NCBI GenBank assembly: GCA_902786465.1
Contig: CADACQ010000008.1
Span: 62,001-126,000, forward strand
Source: an uncultured Eubacteriales bacterium
Lineage (GTDB): Bacteria > Bacillota > Clostridia > Christensenellales > CAG-138
Length of the DNA stretch: 64,000 nt
Direction: 5' to 3'
In this document: piece after piece, positions 54,008-62,117 of the stretch
How the letters are laid out: the number at the start of each line of letters is the position of its first letter
How positions within the stretch are numbered: position 1 is the first letter of the stretch
Notes under the pieces: generated by a model
What the model saw: the letters and a program-made list of their open reading frames with translations, nothing else
Told to the model about the DNA's origin: nothing
Database searches by the model: none
Made by a program: the position numbers and the translations under genes

Positions 54008-54748
54008 ATGAACGAGCACGCCGGCCACCGGAGCCGCCTTCGGGAAAACTTCATACAGAACGGCATCGAGGGCATGGCGGACCACCAGGTGTTGGAGCTG
54101 CTGCTCACCTACGCCCTGCCCCGGGTGGACGTGAACCCCCTGGCCCATCGGCTCCTCAGTCGGTTCGGCTCCCTGGAAGGGGTCCTCTCCGCCCGGCCCG
54201 ACCAGCTTCAGCAGGTGGAGGGCATCGGCGAATCCGCCGCCGTGTTTTTGAGCCTTCTGGGGGAGGTGGACCGGCGGGTGCTCCTGCAGCGGTTCGCGGG
54301 CCACGACAAGCGGCCCGTCCTCGCCACGCCCTCGGCCCTGGGCCGGTACATGCTGGCCCTTTCCCTCCAGGATCGGTACGAGACGCTGCGGCTGGTGTGC
54401 CTCAACAAGAAGTACGAGCTGATCTACGAGGGCGTCATCTCCTCCGGCTCCCTCACCGAAGTGCTGGCGGACCCCCGGCCCATCCTGGAGACGGCCCTGA
54501 TCCACAAGGCCTGCTTCATCGCCCTGGCTCACAACCACCCCTCCGGGGACCCGACCCCCTCCCGGGAGGACGAGGACGCCGCCCGGCGCATGGAAGCGGC
54601 GGCGGAGGCCGTGGGCATCGGCGTGGCCGACCAGTTCGTTCTGGGCCGGGGCGCCGTCTACAGCCTGCGCACGGACCGGGTGCTCCTCTTTCCCACCCCC
54701 GATCTCGTCACGGACATGACCCTGGCCCAGTACGCTCAACGAGATTAA
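54008..54748 (+). CDS. radC: RadC-family JAMM domain protein
   Basis: A 246-residue RadC protein. Residues 50-75 contain the helix-hairpin-helix-like DNA-binding segment (QVEGIGESAA). The JAMM domain has HNHPSGDPTPS near residue 175 with the zinc-binding His pair. The family is linked to DNA processing, although its activity is not settled. It starts ten bases after the acyltransferase gene with GAGGGAAG upstream. Confidence 0.9.
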   Translation: MNEHAGHRSRLRENFIQNGIEGMADHQVLELLLTYALPRVDVNPLAHRLLSRFGSLEGVLSARPDQLQQVEGIGESAAVFLSLLGEVDRRVLLQRFAGHDKRPVLATPSALGRYMLALSLQDRYETLRLVCLNKKYELIYEGVISSGSLTEVLADPRPILETALIHKACFIALAHNHPSGDPTPSREDEDAARRMEAAAEAVGIGVADQFVLGRGAVYSLRTDRVLLFPTPDLVTDMTLAQYAQRD

Positions 54749-54820
54749 ATGACAAGGATGTTGCCCGCCTTTTGGCTATGGTGCTCATGATTCGATATTC
54801 ATGGATTAGGAGTGAGGAGG

Positions 54821-55321
54821 ATGGAGCCACAGATTTTATTCGAAGCTTCTTTTGCGTTTGACCCGTTCTGGCTTGTGGGGCCGGTTATGTTTGCCTGTTT
54901 CCTCGGTTATTTGATTCGGGGGATCAAAAAAGCCAGAAAAAGCGAAAAGGTAGAAGACAGGTTCGGGATCGTGATAGGCTTGACCGGTTGTCTTTCCATA
55001 TTGATTTTTGTAATGGTCCTGGTACCGGACAAAATAAAAACATACAACGCTACGGTCGGCGCATACAAGCGCGGCGAGTACGAAATCGTAGAGGGATATG
55101 TCAAGGACTTTCATCCCATGCCTTACTGGGGTCACGATCAGGAATCCTTTACGATTGATGGCGTTTTATTTGCATATAGCAATTATTCAGATACATTCGG
55201 ATATCATAATGCAAAATCCCATGGTGGAGTGATCATGGGTGACGGCCAGCACCTGCGGATAGGGTATACAGCCAATAACAAGCTGGGGAACGTGATCGTA
55301 TACATTGAAGCTTTACAATGA
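54821..55321 (+). CDS. AT-rich hypothetical membrane protein
   Basis: This 166-residue protein has two hydrophobic segments (residues 12-31 and 50-66) and a Tyr-rich extracytoplasmic C-terminus. Its DNA is visibly richer in A and T (TTTTATTCG, AATTATTC) and its codons differ from every neighbour. It uses AAA, TTT and ATA codons otherwise rare here. That suggests recent horizontal transfer. I recognise no family. ATG 54821 is preferred over GTG 54812, because GGAG at 54808 has normal spacing to the former. It ends at a terminator and is the only gene of its transcript. Confidence 0.6.
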   Translation: MEPQILFEASFAFDPFWLVGPVMFACFLGYLIRGIKKARKSEKVEDRFGIVIGLTGCLSILIFVMVLVPDKIKTYNATVGAYKRGEYEIVEGYVKDFHPMPYWGHDQESFTIDGVLFAYSNYSDTFGYHNAKSHGGVIMGDGQHLRIGYTANNKLGNVIVYIEALQ

Positions 55322-55328
55322 GTCAAGG

Positions 55329-55354
55329 GGAAGGACGAGGGTCCTTCCTCTTTT
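55329..55354 (+). terminator. Terminator after the AT-rich gene
   Basis: GGAAGGAC-GAGG-GTCCTTCC stem followed by TCTTTTATG. Confidence 0.8.
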
Positions 55355-55402
55355 ATGTAATACTATTTTGCATATTTCACCGCGCACCGGCAGTGTAGAA
55401 GG

Positions 55403-55768
55403 TCACATCTTCGTCTTCGGACGGGCCAGCAGGGCGAACAGGTAGCCGAAGAGGATGGCCGCGGCCACGCCTCCGGCGGTGGCGGTGACGCCCCCGGTGA
55501 AGGCCCCCAGGAGGCCCTGCTCGCCGACGGCCTTCTTCGCCCCCTGGCTGAGGGCGTAGCCGAAGCCCGTCAGAGGCACCGTGGCCCCGGCTCCGGACCA
55601 GTTTACCAGGGGTTCGTAGAGGCCCAGGCCCCCCAGGACGACCCCGGCGGTCACGTAGATCACCAATATGCGGGCGGTGGTGAGCCGGGTCAGAGACAAC
55701 CCCAGCTGCCCCAGGGCGCACAGGAGCCCGCCCACCAAAAACACCTTCAGATACAGCATTCCATCCAT
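55403..55768 (-). CDS. spoVAE: Stage V sporulation protein AE
   Basis: The 121-residue protein has four hydrophobic segments and is of the SpoVAE (SpoVAEb) type, including LTGFGYALSQGAKKAV and LTATAGGVAAAILFGYLF. SpoVA proteins form the channel that loads dipicolinic acid into the spore core and releases it at germination. It starts three bases after spoVAD. Its presence indicates a spore-forming host. Confidence 0.88.
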   Translation of the reverse strand: MDGMLYLKVFLVGGLLCALGQLGLSLTRLTTARILVIYVTAGVVLGGLGLYEPLVNWSGAGATVPLTGFGYALSQGAKKAVGEQGLLGAFTGGVTATAGGVAAAILFGYLFALLARPKTKM

Positions 55769-55771
55769 AGT

Positions 55772-56797
55772 TTACTCCTCATATACCAACGAAATCCCGT
55801 GGGCGATGCCCGGTATGCTCTCCCCCTGACAGGCGGACAGGGGGCTCATGAGGGCGCCCGTGGACAGAAACAGCACCCGCTTCACCGCCCCCCGCTCGAT
55901 CTGGGGCAGCACGTGGCTCGCCAGCAGCACGGCGCTGCAGCCGCAGCCGGACCCGCCGCAGTGGTACCCCTGCTGGGGGCTGAAGATCATGCTGCCGCAG
56001 TCCATGTGCCGGTCCTCCAGGTCCAGGTCCGCCTCCGCCGCCAGCTCCCGCAGCATCCGGCTCCCGAAGTCCCCCAGATCCCCCGTGACGATCCAGTCGA
56101 AATCCATCTCCTTCATCCCCCGATCCGCCAAGTGCCGCCCGATGGTGTCAAAGGCGGCAGGGGCCATGGCCGCGCCCATGTTGTTGGCGTCGGTGATGCC
56201 CAGATCCCGGACCCGGCCCAGGGTGGCGGCCTCCAGGCGCACGTGGCGAAAGCCCGTGTGGGGCAGGGGAGCATCCCCCAGGAGCACGGCCCCGGCGCCG
56301 GTGACGGTCCGCTGGGCGTGGGGCGGGGCGGTGGTGCCCATCTCCAGGGGGAAGCGGTACTGGCGCTCGGCGGTGGAGAAGTGGGAGCTGGCGGCGCAGA
56401 GGGCCCGGGTGCGATAGCCCCCGTCCACCAACGTGGCGCCCAGGAGCAAGGCCTCCGTCATGGTGGAGCAGGCCCCGTAGAGGCCCAGGTAGGGGATGGC
56501 GAGCTCCCGGGCGGCGTAGCTGGCGGTGACGATCTGGTTCAGCAGGTCCCCGGCCAGCAGGCACCCCGCCTCCTCCATGGGCAGGGCCACCCGGGCCATG
56601 GCCCGGCAGAGGGCCTTCACCAGCATCTTTCGCTCCCCCTGCTCGAAGGTCTTTTCCCCCAGCCGATCGTCCTCCAATATCTCGTCGAACACGTGGCCGT
56701 AGGGGCCCTTCTCCTCGGCCTTGCCCGCCACGCTGGCGGCGGAGAGCACGTAGGGCCGGTTTTCAAAGAGCAGCGTGGCGCTGCCTGCCTGTTTCAT
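55772..56797 (-). CDS. spoVAD: Stage V sporulation protein AD
   Basis: SpoVAD is a thiolase-like protein that binds dipicolinic acid at the spore inner membrane. The 341-residue protein has GPYGHVFDEILEDD, LGLYGACSTMTEALLLG near residue 104, GYHCGGSGCGCSAVLLASHV near residue 290 and SPLSACQGESIPGIAHG near the end. The length is normal. spoVAE follows. The gene usually found just before spoVAD, spoVAC, is absent; a nitroreductase gene faces the other way instead. Expression is probably forespore-specific, but no sigma-G promoter could be confirmed. Confidence 0.93.
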   Translation of the reverse strand: MKQAGSATLLFENRPYVLSAASVAGKAEEKGPYGHVFDEILEDDRLGEKTFEQGERKMLVKALCRAMARVALPMEEAGCLLAGDLLNQIVTASYAARELAIPYLGLYGACSTMTEALLLGATLVDGGYRTRALCAASSHFSTAERQYRFPLEMGTTAPPHAQRTVTGAGAVLLGDAPLPHTGFRHVRLEAATLGRVRDLGITDANNMGAAMAPAAFDTIGRHLADRGMKEMDFDWIVTGDLGDFGSRMLRELAAEADLDLEDRHMDCGSMIFSPQQGYHCGGSGCGCSAVLLASHVLPQIERGAVKRVLFLSTGALMSPLSACQGESIPGIAHGISLVYEE

Positions 56798-56872
56798 CTC
56801 GTTCGTCGTTCCCTTCGTTTTTTCCTTACTCTGCCACCGAGAGAAGGAAACTATGCGGCGAAAAGTCCATTC

Positions 56873-56900
56873 TTGACATACGCGTCAGGGCTGGCATAAT
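56873..56900 (+). promoter_or_regulatory. Promoter of the nitroreductase gene
   Basis: TTGACA, 16-base spacer, CATAAT (56895-56900). Confidence 0.65.
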
Positions 56901-56933
56901 GAAAGCGAAAAGACCCAGGCAGGAGGAAAGACC

Positions 56934-57746
56934 ATGATCACAGCAGAAACCATGCTGACGCGCAAGAGCGTCAGGAGCTACGACGGGCGGGCCGTGGCGG
57001 CGGAGACGTTGGAGAAGGTGAAAGGATACACCGCGGGGATAGAGAACCCCTTCGGCATCCCGGTGTCCTTCGTCTTTTTGGACGCCAGGGAGAGGGGGCT
57101 CACCAGCCCCGTGCTCACCGGGGAAACCCTGTTCGTGGCGGGGAAGGTGGGGAAGGTGCCCTACGGGGACGTGGCCTTCGGGTTCGCCATGGAGGAGCTG
57201 CTGCTGTTCGCCTGGTCCCTGGGCCTGGGGTCCGTGTGGATCGGCGGCACCATGAAGCGGGAGGCCTTCGAGGCGGCGGCGGGCCTGGAGGCGGGGGAGC
57301 GGATGCCCTGCGTCAGCCCCCTCGGGTACCCGGCGGCGAAGCGGTCGCTGCGGGAAACGGTCATGCGCCGGGGCTGCGGGGCGGACGGGCGGCTCCCCGG
57401 GGAAAAGCTGTTCTTCGACGGCGGCTTCGATCGGCCCCTGGTCGGCAAGGCCCTGGAGCCCTACAACGACCTTTTGGAGCTGGTGCGCTGGGCCCCCTCG
57501 GCGGTGAACAAGCAGCCCTGGCGGATCGTGCTCCGGGACGGCCTCTTTCATTTCTATCTCCACCACGACAAGGGCTACATCGGCGAGGCCGTGGGGGACC
57601 TGCAGAAGATCGATCTGGGCATCGCCCTCTGCCACTTCGTCCTGGGGGCCCGGCTACGGGGCCGGACGCCCACGGTGACCGTCGCCGACCCGGGCATACC
57701 CGCCCCGCCCGACACGGAATACATCGCCACCGTGGCGCTATCATAA
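56934..57746 (+). CDS. Nitroreductase-family protein of the TM1586 type
   Basis: A 270-residue flavoprotein of the nitroreductase superfamily. The N-terminal RKSVRSYDGRAV motif binds FMN phosphate, and EPYNDLLELVRWAPSAVNKQ near residue 178 is a second copy of that region. The layout, a single chain with two half-domains, matches the TM1586-like group rather than the dimeric NfsB type. It probably reduces quinones or nitro compounds with NAD(P)H. ATG 56934 with AGGAGG. Confidence 0.88.
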   Translation: MITAETMLTRKSVRSYDGRAVAAETLEKVKGYTAGIENPFGIPVSFVFLDARERGLTSPVLTGETLFVAGKVGKVPYGDVAFGFAMEELLLFAWSLGLGSVWIGGTMKREAFEAAAGLEAGERMPCVSPLGYPAAKRSLRETVMRRGCGADGRLPGEKLFFDGGFDRPLVGKALEPYNDLLELVRWAPSAVNKQPWRIVLRDGLFHFYLHHDKGYIGEAVGDLQKIDLGIALCHFVLGARLRGRTPTVTVADPGIPAPPDTEYIATVALS

Positions 57747-57749
57747 GGA

Positions 57750-57785
57750 ACGGGGACCGCTTCAAAAAGCGGTCCCCGTTTTTGT
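57750..57785. terminator. Terminator between nitroreductase and cupin genes
   Basis: ACGGGGACCGCTT-CAAA-AAGCGGTCCCCGT stem with T-run; convergent genes on both sides. Confidence 0.9.
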
Positions 57786-57815
57786 TTCTTCGTCGGGAGG
57801 AAATGAGGTCCTGCG

Positions 57816-58169
57816 TCACTCGTACAGGATCAGCGTGATCAGCTCCAGGGGCTCGTCCCCGAGGCACAGGATGCTGTGGCCCTGGCCGGGCGGGCAGAAG
57901 GTCACGTCCCCGGGCTCCACGGTGGTGGTGATCTCGTTGTTGTCGTTGTACTCGCCCCTGCCGCTGAGGACGTAGTAGATCTCCCCGTCGCCCACGTGCA
58001 CGTGGTACCCGATGCCGCTGCCGGGGTGGACGGTGGTGTGGGCGAAGGCCCGGCCCTTGCCGAAGAGCTCCTCGGGGGCGTCGATCAGGTTCCGTACGGT
58101 GAGCTGCCCCGGGGCGCCGAACTTGTGCCAGGGCTTGTCGATGACGCGTTCGCTGCTTCTGCGGATCAT
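57816..58169 (-). CDS. Small cupin-domain protein
   Basis: A 117-residue single-domain cupin. The first motif HVHVGDGEIYYVLSG near residue 66 holds His/His/Glu metal ligands, and PPGQGHSI near residue 97 carries the last His. Such proteins are small dioxygenases, isomerases or sensors. ATG 58169 has AAGGAGA upstream; codons further upstream fall in repeat copy D. Substrate unknown. Confidence 0.87.
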   Translation of the reverse strand: MIRRSSERVIDKPWHKFGAPGQLTVRNLIDAPEELFGKGRAFAHTTVHPGSGIGYHVHVGDGEIYYVLSGRGEYNDNNEITTTVEPGDVTFCPPGQGHSILCLGDEPLELITLILYE

Positions 58170-58243
58170 GCTGTGCTCTCTCCTTTTTCTGTCGTTCAAC
58201 GACAGTATGGCACCGGGCGCGGCTTCTGTCAATGACGGCCTAT

Positions 58244-58400
58244 TTCTTTTGCCGCTTTTTCTCTTTTGTAAAGAGAAAAAGCGGCGGAAAAAGAGAAACA
58301 CAAGAATAGTAATGGGAAGTACAGCGAAAGCCATACTTCCCATTTGCGTTTCTTTTGGGTACCTTTTCTTTACAAAGAAAAGGTACGAAAGCTTCCATTC
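58244..58400 (-). repeat. Triple-hairpin intergenic element, copy D (minus strand)
   Basis: Reverse-oriented copy, directly after the stop codon of the C69 peptidase gene. Hairpin 1 is GTACCTTTTCTTT (58359-58371) / AAAGAAAAGGTAC (58374-58386). The central stem is AATGGGAAGTA (58311-58321) / TACTTCCCATT (58334-58344). Hairpin 3 is GCCGCTTTTTCTCTT (58251-58265) / AAGAGAAAAAGCGGC (58271-58285), with CTCTT/AAGAG where copies B and C have CTTTTC/GAAAAG. Confidence 0.86.
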
Positions 58401-58406
58401 CTTCCT

Positions 58407-59870
58407 CTAATTATCCGCCCGGTCGTAGCCGTCCTTCATGCTTTCGCTGGCCGTGAGGACCAGGGCGTTGAGGATCTTCTGGGTCTCCTCCCGGGCCATC
58501 TTGCAGAGGGCGTCGTTGGCCTGGGCGGTCAGGGAAAAATCGCCGGAATCGGCCATCTTTTTATCGTACTCCCGCACGATCTGCCGGCCCCGGGTCATGA
58601 CCGCGCTCTGATACCGGTCCAGGGGCTGGACGGCTTTGGCGAAGTGGGGGTCGGCCAGGGTGGCGAGGAGGCGGCTCGACCAATAGAAGTTCTCCGTGGA
58701 CACGTCCAGGGTGACGGCGGAAAGATAGGCGGGCATCTTCGCTGCGTTGGGGTACACCGGGAGCAGGGCGTCGAAGGTGGTGGGGCCGAAGCAGATCCAT
58801 TCGAGGCCCTTGATGGCCTCCGGCACGCCGCTGCGGATCTGGCAGACGCTGGCTACGCCCGTCCTATTGATGCCGATGGACCGGTACATGCCCCGCTTGC
58901 CCGTGTCCCGATGGATGTAGGGGTCGTAGTCCGTGCCCTGATAGTGGCTGGACAGCAGGTACTTCACGTCCTCCACGCTTACCTTCCGATCCGGCACCAG
59001 GGCCCAGGGGATATCGTCGCTCTCGGGGCCGTACTCCGCGTCAGGCCCCTCCCAGCGGTGGGAGAAGGGGCACAGATACCGCCCCATGAACCAGGCCCGG
59101 GGCGTGTTGTAGATGTGGTCCTGGTCCGAATGGGAGCCGAACACGTTCCGGGGGTCGAACCGGCCGCCCTGGTTCCCGTCCAGGCGGTTCTCGGCGATGA
59201 ATTCCCTCAGGTCCGCCGAGCACAGGTGATCTTTCTGGGCCCCGAAGGCGTCGTCCAGGTCGAACCCGTCCATGCCGAACTGGTTGGGGGCGATGACGCA
59301 CACGTCGTCGGGCACCCGCCTCGCCAGCCAGTGGTGGCCGCCCACGGTCTCCAGCCACCAGACCTCGTTCTCGTCGTTGATGGCGATGCCGTTGGATTCG
59401 TAGGTGCCGTAGGTCTCCAAAAGCTTCCCCAGCCGCAGCACCCCCTCCCGGGCCGTGCGGATGTAGGGCAGCACCAGCACCAAAATGTCCTCCTCGCCGA
59501 TGCCGCCGGGCACGTCCTTCTCGCCCCGCTTCCTGGCCTTTTTATAGACCACCAGCGGGTCCGCAGAGAGGACCCGGGGGTTGGAGGTGATGGTCTCCGT
59601 GGCGGTCATGCCCACGTTGGCGGCGTTGACGCCCGTGGCCGCCCAGACGCCGTAGGTGCGGTCCACGCTGGGGCAGGCGGTGTAGCGGAGGGGCTCCTCG
59701 GGCAGATCGATCGTAAGATGCCCGATGACGGACGTGTAGGTCTTTTTCTGGTCCTTGGGCTCCACGACGATGAGCTTCTTCACGTCGAAGTGGCCGTCGT
59801 CGGTCCGGGCGATCATGGTGGAATTGTCGTTGCTGGCGCGCTTGCCGACCAGGATGGTGGTGCAGGGCAT
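58407..59870 (-). CDS. C69-family dipeptidase
   Basis: A 487-residue peptidase of the C69/PepDA group of N-terminal nucleophile hydrolases. MPCTTILVGKRAS at the N-terminus gives the Cys3 nucleophile. RTDDGHF near residue 22, VWAATGVNAANVGMTATETI near residue 75 and WWLETVGGHHW near residue 170 are family stretches. These enzymes cleave dipeptides in the cytoplasm or outside the cell. No signal peptide is present with this start. ATG 59870 is chosen because AAGGAGA lies eight bases upstream. Repeat copy D follows its stop. Confidence 0.92.
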   Translation of the reverse strand: MPCTTILVGKRASNDNSTMIARTDDGHFDVKKLIVVEPKDQKKTYTSVIGHLTIDLPEEPLRYTACPSVDRTYGVWAATGVNAANVGMTATETITSNPRVLSADPLVVYKKARKRGEKDVPGGIGEEDILVLVLPYIRTAREGVLRLGKLLETYGTYESNGIAINDENEVWWLETVGGHHWLARRVPDDVCVIAPNQFGMDGFDLDDAFGAQKDHLCSADLREFIAENRLDGNQGGRFDPRNVFGSHSDQDHIYNTPRAWFMGRYLCPFSHRWEGPDAEYGPESDDIPWALVPDRKVSVEDVKYLLSSHYQGTDYDPYIHRDTGKRGMYRSIGINRTGVASVCQIRSGVPEAIKGLEWICFGPTTFDALLPVYPNAAKMPAYLSAVTLDVSTENFYWSSRLLATLADPHFAKAVQPLDRYQSAVMTRGRQIVREYDKKMADSGDFSLTAQANDALCKMAREETQKILNALVLTASESMKDGYDRADN

Positions 59871-59903
59871 GGCAGTTTTCTCCTTTTCCGATGCGTTTAC
59901 CTC

Positions 59904-59932
59904 AGTATACGCTCTTTTCGCCCCGTTTTCAA
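59904..59932 (-). promoter_or_regulatory. Promoter of the C69 peptidase
   Basis: Minus-strand TTGAAA (59927-59932), 17-base spacer, TATACT (59904-59909). Confidence 0.75.
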
Positions 59933-59965
59933 CGATGGTTTTACAACTCCCTTTTTCGCGTTTTA

Positions 59966-59994
59966 TTGACATCCCAGCCGTTTTCTTCTATGAT
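59966..59994 (+). promoter_or_regulatory. Promoter of the surface cluster
   Basis: TTGACA, 17-base spacer, TATGAT, about 30 bases before the GTG start of the first gene. Confidence 0.75.
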
Positions 59995-60022
59995 AAGTGA
60001 GTACATTTATGGAGGCGCGGCA

Positions 60023-62101
60023 GTGGAGGAGATCCGGGAACGACAACCCCATAGGACCCGATGGCTCTGGCTCCTGCTGGAGGGGCTGCTGCTCCTGGTC
60101 GCTTTGCCCATAGGCGCGTATTGCCTGCTCTATGGGGAGGTGCGCCCCGTGACGGTGTGGGAGCTCACCGGCAGCTGTCCCCCGGCCTCCGTCCTCCTGC
60201 GGGACGGGAGCGAGGGCCACTGGTGCTTCGACACCGGGAAGATCGACTGGCGGAAGACCGGCGACGCTTTGGTGCTGGTGGCGGGGTCCGCCGGGCCCCG
60301 GATCGCCCTCCTGCGCCAGGTGGACACCACGGCCCCCGAAGCCCGGGGCCTTTCCCCGGTGCTGGGGGTGGACGAGGAGCCGGGCCCGGAGACCTTTATC
60401 GCGGACCTTAGGGACGCCCAGCTGGTGGGCGTTTCCTTCGAGGAGCCCCCCCGGTTCCACGAAGCGGGGACCTGGCCCGTGGTGGTGCGCCTCGAGGATC
60501 TGTCGGGGAACGTGAGCTTCGTGGAAACCTCCTGCACCATCCTGGGCGCGGTGCCCCGGGTGGACATGGAGGCGGGGGAGGCGGTGCCGCCCCTCAGCGC
60601 CTTCTTGCCCAACGACACGGTGGACGGCCGATTCGTCACCGATATGACCAGCCTGGATACCCGCACCCCCGGGGTCCGCACCGTAGAGGTGGAGGCCGAA
60701 GGGCAGGTGTACGAGACCGCGTTGGTGATCGCCGACACCAGGGCCCCCCGGTGCGCCTTCGAAACGGCGGCCTATGCCCGGACGGGGCAGGCCCTGGCTC
60801 CGGAGGACCTGGTGGCCTGGGCCCAGGACGCCTCGGCCCTGACCTATGCCTTCGATCCCCAGCCCGACTGGACGCGGCAGGGGTATCAAAACGTGCAGGT
60901 GGCGGTGACGGACGCGGGCGGGAATAGGACCACGGGCACGGTGACGGTCCTCATCTCCGACCTGCAGCCCCTCGTATGGGAGGCCAGCCGCCGCTGGGTG
61001 GCGGGTGCGACGGTCCGCGACCGGCAGCGGGAGCTGGACCCCGCCTTCTCCGGCGAGGTGAAGGTGGCCCGGTTCGTGCCCAAGGCCCCGGGCTGCTACG
61101 ATATCAACGCCACCGTGGACGAGGTGCCCTGCATCCAGCGGCTCTACGTGGTGGACACGACGGCCCCCCGGCTGAGCTTCCCCCGGAAGCTCCAGGCGTA
61201 CCTCGATCATCCCCGGCCTCCGGCGGCTTTGCTGGAGACGGCGGAGGACGCCACGGCCCTGACCCTTTCCTACGTGACCGAGCCCGACTGGTCGAAGGAG
61301 GGGCCCCAGCCCGTCATCATCGCGGGGGTGGACATCGCCGGGAATCGGACCGAGATCGAGGGCACGGTGAAGATCGTCCGGGACACGGAGAAGCCCACGA
61401 TCCTGGGCGTGGTGAACCAGTACTCCTACATCGGCGAGCCGGTGGCGTACTTCGCCCACGTGTCGGCCACGGACAACGCCGACGATCCTGAGGACATCGT
61501 GATCACGGTGGACAACAGCGCCGTGGACATCTATACCCAGGGCACCTATCTCGTGACCTACCGGGCCACGGACCGGGCGGGGAACACCGCCGAAAAGCAG
61601 GTGTATCTGTACTTCGTCCGGCCCAGCGTGTCCGACGAGAAGCTGAACCAGAAGGCGGACGAGGTGCTGGCCACCCTGGTGACCGACGACATGACCAAGG
61701 GTCAGAAGGCCTACGCCATCTACCGCTACGTCTACGACACCTATACCTTTAAGGACAATTCGTCCAACAAGCGGGATTGGAAGTACGAGGCCTGGCGGGG
61801 ACTCGCCTACCGGCGGGGGGATTGCTTCACCTACTGCGCGGCGGCCAAGGTGCTGCTGGAGAAGATCGGGGCCAAGGTCATGTTCGTGACCCGGAACCAC
61901 GCCTTTCGCCACTATTGGCTCATGGTGGACCTGGGTTCGGGCTGGTACCACTTCGACCCCCTGAACAGCGGTCCCAGCCGGAAGTTCCAGTGCTTCATGC
62001 TGACCACAGGGCAGGTCCTGGACCTGTACCCGTTCTTCTGGAAATACGACCAAAGGATCTACCCGGCCACGCCGGAGACGCCCTTCGTCAAGGATTGGTA
62101 A
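60023..62101 (+). CDS. Extracytoplasmic transglutaminase-like protein with Ig-like domains
   Basis: The 692-residue protein starts at GTG 60023 (VEEIRERQPHRTRWLWLLLE) with GGAGG upstream. One transmembrane helix lies at about residues 14-36. Several Ig-like or hyalin-type repeats follow: segments ending VxDxAGNxxxxxxTVxI appear near residues 300, 470 and 570. The last 150 residues are a transglutaminase-like domain: GDCFTYCAAAKVL with catalytic Cys, NHAFRHYWLM with His, and WYHFDP with Asp. It probably acts on peptidoglycan or surface proteins. It is the first gene of a cluster reaching the window end. Confidence 0.85.
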   Translation: MEEIRERQPHRTRWLWLLLEGLLLLVALPIGAYCLLYGEVRPVTVWELTGSCPPASVLLRDGSEGHWCFDTGKIDWRKTGDALVLVAGSAGPRIALLRQVDTTAPEARGLSPVLGVDEEPGPETFIADLRDAQLVGVSFEEPPRFHEAGTWPVVVRLEDLSGNVSFVETSCTILGAVPRVDMEAGEAVPPLSAFLPNDTVDGRFVTDMTSLDTRTPGVRTVEVEAEGQVYETALVIADTRAPRCAFETAAYARTGQALAPEDLVAWAQDASALTYAFDPQPDWTRQGYQNVQVAVTDAGGNRTTGTVTVLISDLQPLVWEASRRWVAGATVRDRQRELDPAFSGEVKVARFVPKAPGCYDINATVDEVPCIQRLYVVDTTAPRLSFPRKLQAYLDHPRPPAALLETAEDATALTLSYVTEPDWSKEGPQPVIIAGVDIAGNRTEIEGTVKIVRDTEKPTILGVVNQYSYIGEPVAYFAHVSATDNADDPEDIVITVDNSAVDIYTQGTYLVTYRATDRAGNTAEKQVYLYFVRPSVSDEKLNQKADEVLATLVTDDMTKGQKAYAIYRYVYDTYTFKDNSSNKRDWKYEAWRGLAYRRGDCFTYCAAAKVLLEKIGAKVMFVTRNHAFRHYWLMVDLGSGWYHFDPLNSGPSRKFQCFMLTTGQVLDLYPFFWKYDQRIYPATPETPFVKDW

Positions 62102-62117
62102 GGCTTTGGAGAAACCC

